The notes under the pieces were generated by a model, which searched no databases, had not been told where the DNA came from, and worked only from the letters and a program-made list of their open reading frames with translations. Position numbers and translations under genes: made by a program. DNA of 64,000 bases from Ursus arctos. Taxonomy: Eukaryota; Chordata; Mammalia; Carnivora; Ursidae. Of the stretch, positions 24,901 to 33,700 are shown piece by piece (the stretch's first letter is position 1; every line of letters begins with the position of its first letter). The DNA lies in NCBI RefSeq assembly GCF_023065955.2, contig NW_026622808.1, positions 35,228,475 to 35,292,474 of the forward strand. Direction: 5' to 3'.

Positions 24901-27814
24901 TCCCACCCTTCCATTCTTCTCTGCTTCCAAGTTTATAAATGCATGGACCAGATGCGATGAGGGCCCTCTGTCTCCTCAGCCAGGACTGCGGGCATGTCAC
25001 TGGGACATGCAGGTCACCAGGACTGTGGGCCTGACGAGGGTGGCAGGGGGAGGTGATGCCCTGCCAGAGCTCTGTTCTCAGGCAGGTGCGGCCTAGAAGA
25101 GAGTTTTGTGCCCCTGGCCCTGCTCTACTGCAGGCCCAGACCCAGCCATTCTGTGTCCAGGTTGAAAATGAGGAGTTAAGGCACCTCCTGTGGTCCTCAG
25201 TGGTATTCTACCAGACCCCGGGGCTGGAGGTGACTGCCTGCGTGCTGCTCTCCACCAAGGCCGTGTACTTCGTGCTGCACGACGGCCTCCGCCGCTACTT
25301 CTCGGAGCCCCTGCAAGGTAGGCGCCGGGGCCTGCTGGCACCCGGGAGCAGAGCACGTGCCCAAGGAGACAGGCCGCGGGGCCTGAGGCAGCAGGGATCT
25401 GGCTGTGCCGGGCTGCGCCTCCCTTGTCTGGGGAAAGGGCTTGATAAGCACTCTCTCTCCTGGAGCTGTCAAGAGAGAGCTGAGGCCAGCACAGGCCAGG
25501 GCCCGGGAACTGGCGGGGACGGGGAGCGGGTGGGGCAGCCTCTGTCCCGTGGGACCCCAGCGGGAGCCGTAGCCGGCGTCCTGTCGTAGGGCTCCCGGTG
25601 CCTCCGCTGAGCCAGGCAAGACTCAGACCCTAGGACGCGTGGCCAGTGAGGCTGTAACGTGTGGAGGCAGAGGCGGCTCTTCTCCAGCGGCTGGCGGCCA
25701 GGCCAGCCCAGGGGCCCCCTTCCTGCTGGACAGAACTGTGCCCCAGCAGAGGCTCCAGCTCCAGCCCTGGCTCCAGCTCCAGCCCCAGCCCCAGCCCCAG
25801 CTCCAGCCCCAGCAGAGGCGCCAGCGTTAGACTTGGCCCCGGTGGAGGGCCCAGCTCCGGCCCTGGAAGAGCCCTCGGGCCCAACAAAGGCCTCGGGCCC
25901 AGTGGAGGCTTCGGCCCCAGCAGAGGCCTCAGCCCCAGAGGAGTGCTTGCTGGGCGGAGCCAGCGCCACACTCGGTGCCTGTCTTTCTGTCACAGATTTC
26001 TGGCATCAGAAGAACACGGACTACAACAACAGTCCCTTCCACATCTCCCAGTGCTTTGTTTTAAAGCTCAGCGACTTGCAGGCAGTCAACGTGGGCCTTT
26101 TCGACCAGTATTTCCGGCTGACGGGTGAGTGCCGTGCTTTGTCCTATTTTGGGTGAAGGCCAGTGTCACCAGTGGGCTTCCAGCTCCCATGTGTGGGTGC
26201 GTTATCGCAGGCTGAGTTATCTCCGCTCACAAGCCCGTTCACCGGAGCGGGAGGAAGCAGCTTCAGGAACTGCTGAGCGTGCAGAACCCCCCAGGGCTGG
26301 AGCGCGAGGCGGGGACCGAGGCGGCCGAGTGCCCGGCGGGCAGGGAGAGTGGGCCCAGGGCTCACGGGCAGGATGTTTCTGACTCACACTTCCTGAAGAG
26401 AGAAAGCTAAGCTTTTTCCCTAATGCCTCTGCATCCCCTTCCAGAAAAATGTCACAGCCCTTCCGGCCCGAGAAATAGCTATCTCCCCAGGCCCCATGAT
26501 GCTTTCCCACGTGGGTCCTCCCGGCCCCGGCTCCTCCAGGCTCCAAGGGGCAGGGGTGGGGTGGGTAAGAGGCAGCTGCAGCCGTGACCCGCCCCTTGCC
26601 CCCCACCCCTGCCCCCGCAGGCTCGTCGCCGATGCAGGTGGTCACCTGCCTGACACGGGACGGCTACCTGACACACTGCTTCCTGCAGCACCTCATGGGC
26701 GTGCTGTCCTCTCTCGAGCGCACGCCCTCCCCCGAGCCTGTCGACAAGGACTTCTACTCCGAGTTTGGAAACAAGACCACAGGTACCCCCACCTGGCTCA
26801 GGCCACACACGGACCGCCTGGGCTGATGTCGTGGGCCTCCTCCCTGCCCCAGGGGCTGCAGCAGGCGCCCGAGCACCGCTCTTTGCCTGGAACCCCTCTG
26901 CCTCGTGCGCTTCCTCTGTTTCCTGCTTAGCCAGCGAGGCTTTCCCGTGGCCTTTTCCGTGGCAGAGCCCCCATCCCAGCAGACCCTCAGCCACCTGGCA
27001 GTTGCATCTCGAGTGCCGGCCGTGCGCTGAGCTGCTGGCCTGTGGGTCCCCGCCCGAGCGCGGGGGGCCTGGCGCGCTCCCCGGCTTCCGCCAGCCCCTG
27101 ATCCTGCCATCATGGGTGGTTTGGTTCTCTGGGGCTCTGGGCCCCAGGGCCGGCCAGGCTAGGCTACGACCCCGGTGCCCCCCCCCCCCCCCGTCCTCTG
27201 CAGGGAAGCTGGAAAACTATGAGCTGATCCATTCAAGCCGCGTCAAGTTCACCTACCCCAGCGAGGAGGAGATCGGGGACCTGACGTTCACCGTGGCCCA
27301 GAAGATGGCCGACCCGGAGAAGGCGCCGGCCCTCAGCATCCTGCTGTACGTGCAGGCCTTCCAGGTGGGCACACCGCCCCCCGGGCGCTGCAGGGGCATG
27401 CTGCGCCCCAAGACGCTCCTGCTCACCAGCGCTGAGATCTTCCTCCTGGATGAGGACTTCGTGCACTACCCCCTGCCCGAGTTTGCCAAGGAGCCGCCGC
27501 AGAGGGACCGGTACCGGTTAGACGACGGCCGCCGCGTCCGGGACCTGGACCGCGTGCTCATGGGCTACCAGACCTACCCGCAGGCCCTAACCCTCGTGTT
27601 CGACGACGTGCAGGGCCACGACCTCATGGGCAGCGTCACCCTGGACCACTTCGGGGAGGTGCCGGGTGGTCCCGCCAGAGCCGGCCAGGGCCGTGAGGTC
27701 CAGTGGCAGGTGTTCGTGCCCAGCGCCGAGAGCCGCGAGAAGCTCATCTCGCTGTTGGCTCGCCAGTGGGAGGCCCTGTGCGGCCGGGAGCTGCCCGTCG
27801 AGCTCACCGGCTAG
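6659..27814 (+). CDS. NISCH: NISCH (nischarin), coding exons for the last 1,419 residues
   Basis: Nischarin (IRAS, imidazoline-receptor candidate) is a cytosolic and endosomal protein that binds the integrin alpha-5 tail and restrains Rac1/PAK1 and LIMK signalling and cell migration (family knowledge). The exons, joined with matching phases, are 6659-6707, 7642-7805, 8166-8261, 9417-9512, 10641-10793, 11465-11533, 12252-12437, 12604-12732, 13904-14017, 14369-14480, 18596-18720, 19877-19926, 21120-22520, 24267-24723, 25161-25317, 25996-26124, 26621-26782 and 27204-27814. They sum to 4,260 nt including TAG. All introns are GT-AG. The first codon here (GAG of EINGITAAL) follows the PX domain, whose exons are outside the window. 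The product is about 35 residues longer than the matching human part as I recall it, mostly in the acidic and Ala/Pro tracts. I see no frameshift or internal stop. Confidence 0.97.
8855..9005 (-). repeat. MIR SINE, antisense
   Basis: The plus strand carries the complement-type MIR core: ATTCCCATTTTGCAGTTGAC, then AAACTGAGGCTTAGGGAGGT, CACACAGTTAATGAGGGG and a terminal CTCCAGAGCC. It is an ancient mammalian repeat in a NISCH intron. Confidence 0.8.
10641..12732 (+). CDS. NISCH: NISCH leucine-rich-repeat exons (4 exons)
   Basis: Exons 10641-10793, 11465-11533, 12252-12437 and 12604-12732 encode the LRR array. Successive repeats read [55 protein letters not shown], and a capping [11 protein letters not shown]. 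The pattern LxxLxLxxN is the cytosolic LRR signature. All four exons are phase 0 and multiples of 3, so each could be skipped without a frameshift. Such repeats form a curved protein-binding surface; integrin and kinase contacts map further downstream in the literature. Confidence 0.95.
11562..11757 (+). mobile_element. SINEC, sense, 28 bp past a NISCH splice donor
   Basis: Starts CGGCGCCTGGGTGGCTCAAA and runs through the CTCAGGTCCTGATCC box and CT-rich block to a long A-rich tail with AATAAATAAA units. Flanking duplications are AAAGAAGACCGTC at 11549-11561 and AAAGACGACCCTC at 11758-11770, 11 of 13 matching. The NISCH exon ends at 11533, so only 28 bases separate the splice donor from the insertion. 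It is a sense-strand insertion. Confidence 0.93.
12733..13903 (+). other. NISCH: NISCH intron, pyrimidine-rich
   Basis: A 1.17 kb intron between the last LRR exon and the exon encoding [19 protein letters not shown]. It is C/T-rich on the plus strand (notably 13200-13400) and I recognise no mobile element in it. Several open frames cross it but show no conserved protein. Confidence 0.7.
13904..19926 (+). CDS. NISCH: NISCH linker exons (4 exons)
   Basis: Exons 13904-14017, 14369-14480, 18596-18720 and 19877-19926 encode residues 315-448 of the part in the window. A basic, helix-prone segment ([21 protein letters not shown]) is followed by a Ser/Pro-rich stretch ([19 protein letters not shown]) and the [20 protein letters not shown] motif. 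The second exon starts IIEDSRL, where I recall GGEDSRL in human. Phases 0/1/0/2 chain exactly. This part is thought to be flexible and to contribute to integrin-tail and PAK binding. Confidence 0.93.
15250..15430 (+). mobile_element. Degenerate L1-like fragment
   Basis: The order of words resembles an ancient L1 ORF2 end: CTTGACTTGGTAACCCC, GGGATTTTATCTGAG, CTCACTGTAGCATTATTCAC, GACAAAACATGGGG. It is heavily diverged, and the call rests on word order only. Confidence 0.4.
16685..17015 (+). repeat. MIR SINE interrupted by an insert
   Basis: The left part (16685-16753) has MIR words (CTTCAAGCAACCTGCAGCC...CTGTAAAGTGGATG). The right part (16944-17015) resumes with GGTAAATAATGAGAGG...AAGCGCTTAGCACTGCTCC, the MIR 3' half. 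The intervening 190 bp is a separate element with inverted ends. Confidence 0.6.
16754..16943. mobile_element. DNA-transposon-like element with terminal inverted repeats
   Basis: The left end TTCATCGATTCTAAGATGC (16754-16772) is complementary to the right end GCATCTTAGATTTGATGAA (16925-16943); 16 of 19 positions pair. The 190-bp element interrupts a MIR, which dates it as younger than that MIR copy. No transposase frame is present, so this would be a non-autonomous (MITE-like) element. I could not name the family. Confidence 0.6.
17920..18450 (-). mobile_element. Ancient L1 fragment, antisense (probable)
   Basis: Order of L1-complement words: GCTCTTGATGGACATACTGCC, AACTGCTCTCCCAGCG, GTGGAACGGCTGCTCATCC, CCTTTTATAGATCAGAGAC, TTTGTCAAGTATCGCAAG and GAAGTTTGGTGATTACATAG. 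It is very diverged, and the boundaries are approximate. Confidence 0.45.
18924..18959. repeat. (TC)n microsatellite
   Basis: A nearly pure CT-dinucleotide run of about 36 bp in a NISCH intron, 204 nt past the donor at 18720. Its length probably varies. Confidence 0.92.
20137..20240 (+). mobile_element. hAT-Charlie DNA transposon fragment
   Basis: Begins with the hAT-like end TAGGGGTCAGCAGATCAAGG and continues with words typical of mammalian Charlie1-type elements: GTACACGGCCTGTTTTGTAC, CAGCCTGTGAGCTGAGAATG. Only about 100 bp of the 5' part is recognisable. Confidence 0.6.
20360..20650 (-). mobile_element. SINEC, antisense, carrying a nested insertion
   Basis: The T-rich tail is at 20363-20390 and the head (complement of ACTGAGCCACCCAGGTGCC) at 20632-20650. 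Outer duplications CCAAGAGGAGATAG (20346-20359) and CCAAGAGGAGCTAG (20651-20664) match at 13 of 14. The element is longer than its relatives because a second retro-insertion (20523-20613) sits within it. Confidence 0.92.
20523..20613 (-). mobile_element. Nested retro-insertion of a polyadenylated RNA 3' end
   Basis: Flanked by perfect 14-bp duplications AAGCAGACATTTTA (20509-20522 and 20614-20627). On the minus strand it reads as roughly 50 nt of unique sequence containing TTTAATAAACCACCAATTTT, a canonical AATAAA, followed by an A-rich tail of AAAAT units. This is the form expected of a severely 5'-truncated processed retrocopy made by L1 machinery. I do not know the source RNA. Confidence 0.82.
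21120..22520 (+). CDS. NISCH: NISCH large exon: acidic tract and central domain
   Basis: A single 1,401-nt exon encodes residues 448-915 of the part in the window. It starts [20 protein letters not shown], reaches an acidic tract rich in Glu/Asp (about 21301-21470, [11 protein letters not shown] in its middle) and continues [20 protein letters not shown] into a conserved domain (IQGS-like [20 protein letters not shown], then [19 protein letters not shown] and [20 protein letters not shown]). The acidic tract is coiled-coil prone. The exon is very GC-rich with G/C-ending codons, which leaves long spurious frames on both strands. Confidence 0.97.
22521..24266 (+). other. NISCH: NISCH intron with a G-quadruplex motif
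   Basis: A 1.75 kb intron with no recognised mobile element. It contains a tight G-tract array at 23826-23846 (reported in findings). Frames crossing 22840-23470 lack similarity to known protein. Confidence 0.7.
24267..24723 (+). CDS. NISCH: NISCH Ala/Pro-rich exon
   Basis: Encodes [20 protein letters not shown]... then an [20 protein letters not shown] segment, a [20 protein letters not shown] segment, and finally the conserved [32 protein letters not shown] ending in SSIAE (the acceptor codon completes an AG|C serine/asparagine junction). The low-complexity part is built on a CCAGCT/CCAGCC hexamer. In human the equivalent stretch differs in length and detail, so it evolves quickly. A near-copy of 24290-24487 lies in the intron two exons downstream at 25741-25944. 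Confidence 0.93.
25161..27814 (+). CDS. NISCH: NISCH C-terminal exons (4 exons)
   Basis: Exons 25161-25317, 25996-26124, 26621-26782 and 27204-27814 encode the last ~352 residues: [20 protein letters not shown], then [40 protein letters not shown], and the terminal exon from [16 protein letters not shown] to VELTG-stop. Phases 0/1/1/1 chain exactly. The terminal exon acceptor at 27203 follows a run of 15 C. The region is strongly conserved and folded, but I can assign no catalytic function. Confidence 0.96.
25741..25944 (+). repeat. NISCH: Intronic near-copy of a NISCH coding segment
   Basis: 204 bp that match 24290-24487 of the Ala/Pro exon apart from about five substitutions and one extra CCCAGC-type hexamer. 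It lies in the intron between 25317 and 25996. Its reading frame is fully open, keeps the [20 protein letters not shown] sense, and runs without a stop straight into the next exon in the correct frame. The copy lacks the conserved C-terminal half of the source exon. Confidence 0.93.
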
Positions 27815-28435
27815 CCCGGGCCACGGCTGCCCCTGCCACCTGCCGTGTCCAGCCTGGCGTCCGCTCCGGCGGGAAGCAGGCTTTCTTTGTTCTTTTTAAA
27901 GTGTTTCTCTCCTGTTTTGGGTACCCTCCTTGGACCGTCCTTGCAGAGAATGTGAACATACGCGTTCAGTGACTTCTTTCCAGTGCTGGGAGTGAAAGCG
28001 CCGGCCCCCTCCGGCGCCTCCCTGGGCCATCTGCCTCCCGTGGCTCTGTTGCCAGCCCCTGGGGCAGTGTGGCCGGCACGCAGTGTTGTGTCTTCTGTTG
28101 TGGGACTGTTATTAACACGTGGCACCGTGGGTCCGATTTACTCTTCTGTGTCCTTCCCTGAAACGTCTCGTCCAGTGTGTGCTGTCACTGTGGACGTTCG
28201 CTGCTATTTGTGAAGCTGGTAGCAAAATGCGCATCCGAAGCCCCGCCCCGTGCAGCTTCCTGAAGCGGAGGCCTCTCCTGGCCCAAGCAAGTGGGAGAGC
28301 CCCGTAGGGGCAGGAGTCCCCAGGCTTGGGGCTGAAAGGGGTGGTGGCAGGGGACCTAGAGCTGCCAGTATCGAGTGTGTTTCCTGTCGCCTGTTTTCTC
28401 TATTCCAATAAAGCAGAGTTTGACACAGTCTGGGT
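27815..28435 (+). other. NISCH: NISCH 3' UTR
   Basis: About 600 nt of untranslated sequence from the TAG stop to the expected cleavage region about 15-25 nt past AATAAA (28407-28412). I recognise no mobile element inside it; a SINEC begins immediately after it. Confidence 0.8.
28407..28412 (+). terminator. NISCH: NISCH poly(A) signal AATAAA
   Basis: A canonical AATAAA in the context CTATTCCAATAAAGCAGAG, 593 nt after the stop codon. Cleavage would fall near 28425-28435, right at the target-site duplication of the SINE that follows. Confidence 0.88.
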
Positions 28436-28439
28436 CTTT

Positions 28440-28625
28440 TTTTTTTTTTTTTAAAGATTTTCTTTTTTTAGTAGAGAGAGTGTGTGCACGGCAGAGGGAG
28501 AGTGAGAGGGAGAAGCACACTCCCCACTGAGCAGAGAGGCCGATGTGGGACTCGATCCCAGGACCTTGGGATCATGACCTGAGCCAAAGGCAGACACTTA
28601 ACCGACTGAGCCACCCAGGTGCTCC
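28440..28625 (-). mobile_element. SINEC, antisense, in the NISCH poly(A) downstream region
   Basis: Flanked by perfect 14-bp duplications CAGTCTGGGTCTTT (28426-28439 and 28626-28639). The left edge is a long T run, the complement of its A tail; the head is at 28605-28622 (complement of ACTGAGCCACCCAGGTGC). The insertion point lies 14-27 nt after the NISCH AATAAA. Confidence 0.94.
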
Positions 28626-28639
28626 CAGTCTGGGTCTTT

Positions 28640-30768
28640 GATTTCAAGGGCCCCTGGGGTGTCAGCAGGGCACCGGCCCAGCGCAAGGTTGGCGTGAGGG
28701 AGAGGGTCCCTTAGGGAAGCAGGAAGGTGAGCTCCTGGGGACGGGGGAAAGAAAGGAGGGAGAAGGGCATGGAGGGCAAGAGAGTGGCTCTGCTCTGGCG
28801 GTGCTGGTGGGGCGGCCCTGGGGTGCTGGCACAGGGGAGGTGTGAAGGGACCCTTGGATAGGGCTGGACTGGGCTGGGGCCCACCCTGAGCCTCAGGGCA
28901 TGGCAGCACCGTGGTTCACTAGCTTTCTGCCTCCTGCAGGTCTGGAGTGTCCCTGCTGAAGCTGCAGTCTGTTGCAAGGGTAAACTCTAGAGTCTGGGAC
29001 TGCATAGGGTGGGGGCAGGAGGCCCCACCAAGAGGGCCTGCGGGGGGAAGGCCTGTGGGACGTGTCCCCAGGTGGTGGATGGTGTGTTCGTGTCTCAGAG
29101 ACGTGCGGAGCCTCACGGAGCCCTGCCAAACCGGACCTGGGATTTCTTTGGGAGCCAGCCGTCTGTCCCACCTTTCCTCATCCCATTCCTACCCCCAGAG
29201 CAGAGCCCTGGAGCCCCACTCGTCTCTCCCATCCTGGCCCAATCAGGAGCGTCAGGCCTGGGGCCATTCGGGCCAGGCAGGGCTGGAGAAGAGGTGATTG
29301 GAGGGGGGCCAACCCAGCTCCCAGGTTGCTACTCCTGTTCTCGGTGCCCGCAGCGGGGCCTGGTGCACCCATCGCCCTCAAGAAGGCTGCTGCGGGGCGG
29401 GGGTGGGGGCACCCAGGGGAGGATCTCCGCTCTCAACGTCCCCAGCCAGCTAGCCGGTGGGGGAGAGAGGCCTGCTGGGGACGAGAAGGCAGGCGACACG
29501 GCTTCTCCCTACCAGGTTTTATCAAAGACCTTTACAAAGGGCCACCTGCCTCTCTCCATCTGTTATGTGCAAACGGGGATGGTGACAAGCAGAGGCAGGG
29601 TTCACTACCTGGACTACTGTTCCAGGCACCATGGACCCCCATGACAGCTGACCCCTGCCCGGGTCCATGAGGACAGGACCTCCCGGCGAGAGGCCGCGCG
29701 GCGTGTGCACGGGGCTCTGCACGCAGCAGACCTCAACACTGATTAGGGTGGGAACTCAACACTGATCAGCCGAGAGACCCCCCTCAGCAAGCTCCTTAGA
29801 GCCTCTGCGCCTCGTTTGCCCACCTGTAACGGGTGATAAGGGGAACTGCCTGCCTCCGTCATGCCCTCCACGAGTCTGCACAGCCCGCCCACTGTGGGGG
29901 CAGCCAGACGCCGTCCCTGCTCTCCCATAGCCAGCGTTCCACCAGAGGCCGGAGAATGGTAACAAGTGCTATGAGATGATGACAGCTGGTGACTCTTGAC
30001 CTGAGGCTGACCTTGGAGTGAGTCCCTATGAGAGGATCTGGGGGCGAAGCAGCGGGTTAGGGGAGTGGAGAGGCCCGTGGCCGGAGCAGGCAAGGTCGGG
30101 CTAGTCTGGCACGGAGGGGTTTGGAGTGCAGTAGGAAGCCAGGAAGCCCCCTGGAGAGAGTAGGGGAGAGAAGGGGGAGTACTGGGACCAGGTGGAGGGG
30201 TAGTTGGGGCAGATGAGCCAGGGAATGGTCTGATGTGCTGTCTGCTTGGCACGGGCCCAGCAGGGAGTCGAGGCCCACGCTGCTCTCGGCTGTTGGAAAG
30301 GTGGAGGCAGGCAGACCGGATTCAGGGCCCGCCAGAGCCCCCCACCCCACACCCACCCCTCAGAGCCTCGGAATGATCTAGGCCGGGCTTGCAGACATGG
30401 GCTGGGCCGTCGTTTATACTGGGGTTGGCTCGACAGCCTCTGCTGGGCCTCAGGCTTGTGGCTGATGGTGGGCTTGGGGGCTGTGATGCCAGGAGGAGGG
30501 TCTCTGGTCAGGAAGCCCCAAGCAGGGCCCAGGCCGACCATGCAGGGGTCAGCGGCCAGCACCTTCCCTTCCGCCTGCAGGCTGCTGATAGCAGGAGGAA
30601 ATCCTGGCGGGTTCCTGTGGGGGTGAGCTGGCGGGGCCTCCGGACTGCTTTTAAAGCGACTGCCCGCCCCGGCCCGCCCGCTCGCCCTGTGCCTGCCTCC
30701 TAGAGCTCATTCCCCACACTGGCTGCCCTGACTGTCCTGGACGGCGTGCCTGCCAGCCGCCACCAGCC
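28640..30768 (+). other. NISCH-STAB1 intergenic region and STAB1 upstream sequence
   Basis: About 2.1 kb, GC-rich, no conserved protein frame. A weak MIR-like patch lies near 29780-29860 (CTCGTTTGCCCACCTGTAAC). The last 200 bases before the STAB1 start are very GC-rich and include a TTTAAA motif and a GGAGGAAAT ETS-like site (about 30593-30602), suited to a myeloid/endothelial promoter. Promoter function is inferred from position only. Confidence 0.6.
30650..30655 (+). promoter_or_regulatory. STAB1: Candidate STAB1 TATA-like box (TTTAAA)
   Basis: TTTAAA sits in an otherwise GC-rich stretch, 114 nt before the ATG. If it works as a TATA-like element, transcription would start near 30680, giving a 5' UTR of about 90 nt. 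There is no direct evidence for the start site. Confidence 0.35.
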
Positions 30769-33700
30769 ATGGCAGGGCCCCGGGGTCTCCTGCTGCTCTG
30801 CCTCCTGGCCTTCTGCCTAGCAGGCTCCGGCTTCACCAGGGGGCAGAAGGTGAGTGGGAGCCAGTTGCAGGGGGACACGGTGTCCAGGTCCTGCTGGCCA
30901 GTGGTGGGAGCAGGGAGGGAGTGTACGCAGATCGGGCCCAGGTCTGGGGACACACGGGGCAGCCGTGGCTGGTCTGCCCTCCGAGCGGGCCCCGAGGGCG
31001 GGACCGTTGTGTTCACCTCCGCAGGCTGCGGTGTGTGTCTAGCTGCCCAGGTGGCAGCCCCATGTTGCCGCACCCTCCCCTGACCGCGCTCAGCCGGCCG
31101 GCCCCCATGTGGGGTGGGCAGCCATCCCGGGGCTCCGCGGCCTGAGGTTGAGAGGGACAGAGCCGGGCCCATGCTCCTGGCCTCCCTGCCCAGACTGAGG
31201 CTCGGTCTCTCTCTGAGCCTGGCCTGGGGATTGGAGTTAGGATCGCCCCCGAACCCCAGTGGGGCTAGCAAACCCACAGACTCACGTGGAGCGCACACGT
31301 GCGTGCCTGTGTCCGGCCGCGTGGGTGGAATGAGGTCTGCTCGCCCCCAGTCTCTCCGGGTAAGCAGCAGCCAACAATAACAAACCCCTCAAACCCGAGA
31401 GCTGCCGTTTATTCGGGGCACAGCCGGGCATTATCCCCTGGAATCTGCCCACCCCCTGGGAGCCAGAGCCCGATGGTGGAGACGGATCAGTCCGACTCTG
31501 GAGCCGTGCTCCTGACTGACCACTGCCTGTGAGTCCCCAGAGAAAGGGACCCAGGGTGTGGCCATCAGGGCCTCGCGTGCCAGCCACCTCCCGGCTGCCC
31601 ATCCGCAGGTCGACCCAGGCCCCGGGGCGGGGACACGGTCCCCACTGGAGCTTCTGGAAGAGCCTCGCACCCTGAGGATGGAGAGAGAGTTGCCTGCCTG
31701 GGGCCTGCTTGCGGATGAGGGTCCCTCCCCTGGGAGGCCAAGTCCGTCTGGTTCTTGGGGCAGCTGCTACTGTCCCCCTATCGCTAACGGGCAGGCTGAG
31801 GTACAGAGAAGAGGGACCTGCCAGGGACCCCACTGCCAGGCTCGGCCAGGTCTAGGTTGGGGATGGGAGGTCGGAAGCTGCGAGGGTGACTGTGCTGGTC
31901 GAGGGGCCCAGGGTTCTAGGCTGTGCTAAGCCCTGCAGGTGGGCTTCCGTTCCCTCCCTGCCCCAGGGGAATACAGGGGAATTTCAAAGGCCTGCCACCA
32001 CCCCATCCTGGGGACCGGGGTCAACGAGAGCCTCAGAGCCTCGCGCGGGGAATTCTTCCTCCTCAGAGACCTGTGCTCTGCCTGCCTCTCAGCCTATATT
32101 CCCGGGCTGAGGCTCCGCCAGCCTGGGCCAGGCAGATGGTCCTGGGGTTTGCCTGTGGCCAGGGGCGCGGCAGTGCAGGCCCCCTTCTCATAGGTCCTCA
32201 GTCACCCAGGCCTCCCAGCGCCCCCTGTAGCATGAGGCCCACTCTGAATGTTAGCAAACGGAGGCTCCAAGGGGTGGGGGTGACCTCTGGTCACACAGCC
32301 AGTGAGGGGCAGAGGCAGAACGCAAACACAGATAGGTTCAGGCAGTAGAGGCAAGGCAGGCTTCCTGGAGAAGGGGTCCTAGCCCCTGTCCACTCAAGTC
32401 TTTTACTTGGTGCCTCGCTGGTGCTGGGACTGCCGTGGTCTCAAGCTGGGGTGTGGAGGGAGAAGGGCACTGATTCAGGGCAGTTGCGGGGGGTGCTGTC
32501 CCTCTGAGGGAGTTTGGGTTCTGGGCCCCAGACCCCAGCTTGGGGGAGTTTCTCCCACCTTCTTACAACAGGCTTAATACCTCCTGTCTCCTCAACTTCC
32601 CCAGCAGCGTGTCTGTCTCTGTGGGAAGCAGACGTTGCAAAATCAGGTCTGGATTGGGGGGGCTGGTGGGCAGCACCCGCCTGGCGCAGGCCGTCCCGAG
32701 GTGCCCCGGGAAGAAGGGAATCTGATTCAGCATTGGGCTGTGATCCAGAGGGACCGGCGGCGAGACAGTGCGCCCGGGAGGCTGGTGCTCCTTCCAGGCA
32801 GAGGGGCCCAGTGCGCTCCCCCACGAGAAGTAGGATTTGGCTGCTGGCTTATCCACCCTTCACCATTTCACACACATTTCCCAGTGCAACAGCCTAGGAG
32901 CGAGTGTGTCCCTGTCAGGACAGGAGTCTCCTGCTTCCTCCTGTGCTCACCCCTGCACTCCAAACCCCACCACTCTCTCTCTCTCCCTCTCTTCTGAGCC
33001 CTGAGCCAGGCCTGACCATTCCTCTGAAAGCGGGTTCCCGGTCCCCGGGGCCGGTGGTGGCCACCCTGACAGCTGGGCCTGCCTGGCCAGGTGGCCCTCA
33101 AGGGCGCCTTTGCCCTGAGCCAGCAGCTGCCCAGCCCTGGAGTTACCCAACTTCCTAGACATTCCCTGGCTCAGCAGAGATGGAGAATGGGGAATGAGAC
33201 CACAGCGCTCAGCCCCACCGCTCTGCCTGAGGCCACTCTGGGCAACTTCCCTTTTTGCCGACCGCAGAGGCATGAGCGGGAAGGGCCAAATCACAGCGGC
33301 AGAGAGAGGCCCCGGGGCCCTCGTGTTCCCCGGAAGAACGTGCTAGGCCGCCGTTTCTCCTTTTCTCTTGCTTTGAGCGGCCTTGCGTCTATAATGTGTT
33401 CTAGGAAAGAGATGTTCTGGCTCACTCCCTTTGAACCACAGTGTGTTCAGCAGTTTTCAGATGAGAACATCTTCTCAAGCCCATGCCCCAGGCCCCCGGA
33501 ACCTCCCGTCCACCCACCCGTACCCTCCGATGGTCCTTTCTCCCACTTACAGCCAAGACTGAGGCTTCCCTCCTCCAGGCACCGGGCCGCCTTCCGTGAA
33601 GGTAGGCCCAGGGATGGATAACCTGCGCTGCGGTGGGCCAGGGAGTGGGACTGCAGGCCTGGGCTTTCTGGGCACTCAGCGCCCTCAGGGGACTGTGGCC

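Noticed and set aside
25996..26124. Possibility that the frame through 25659-26156 is a single real exon
   Set aside because: The conserved sequence begins exactly at the acceptor 25995/25996 with the correct phase from the exon ending at 25317. The upstream open part is explained by the duplicated segment. It is kept only as a hypothesis in the findings.
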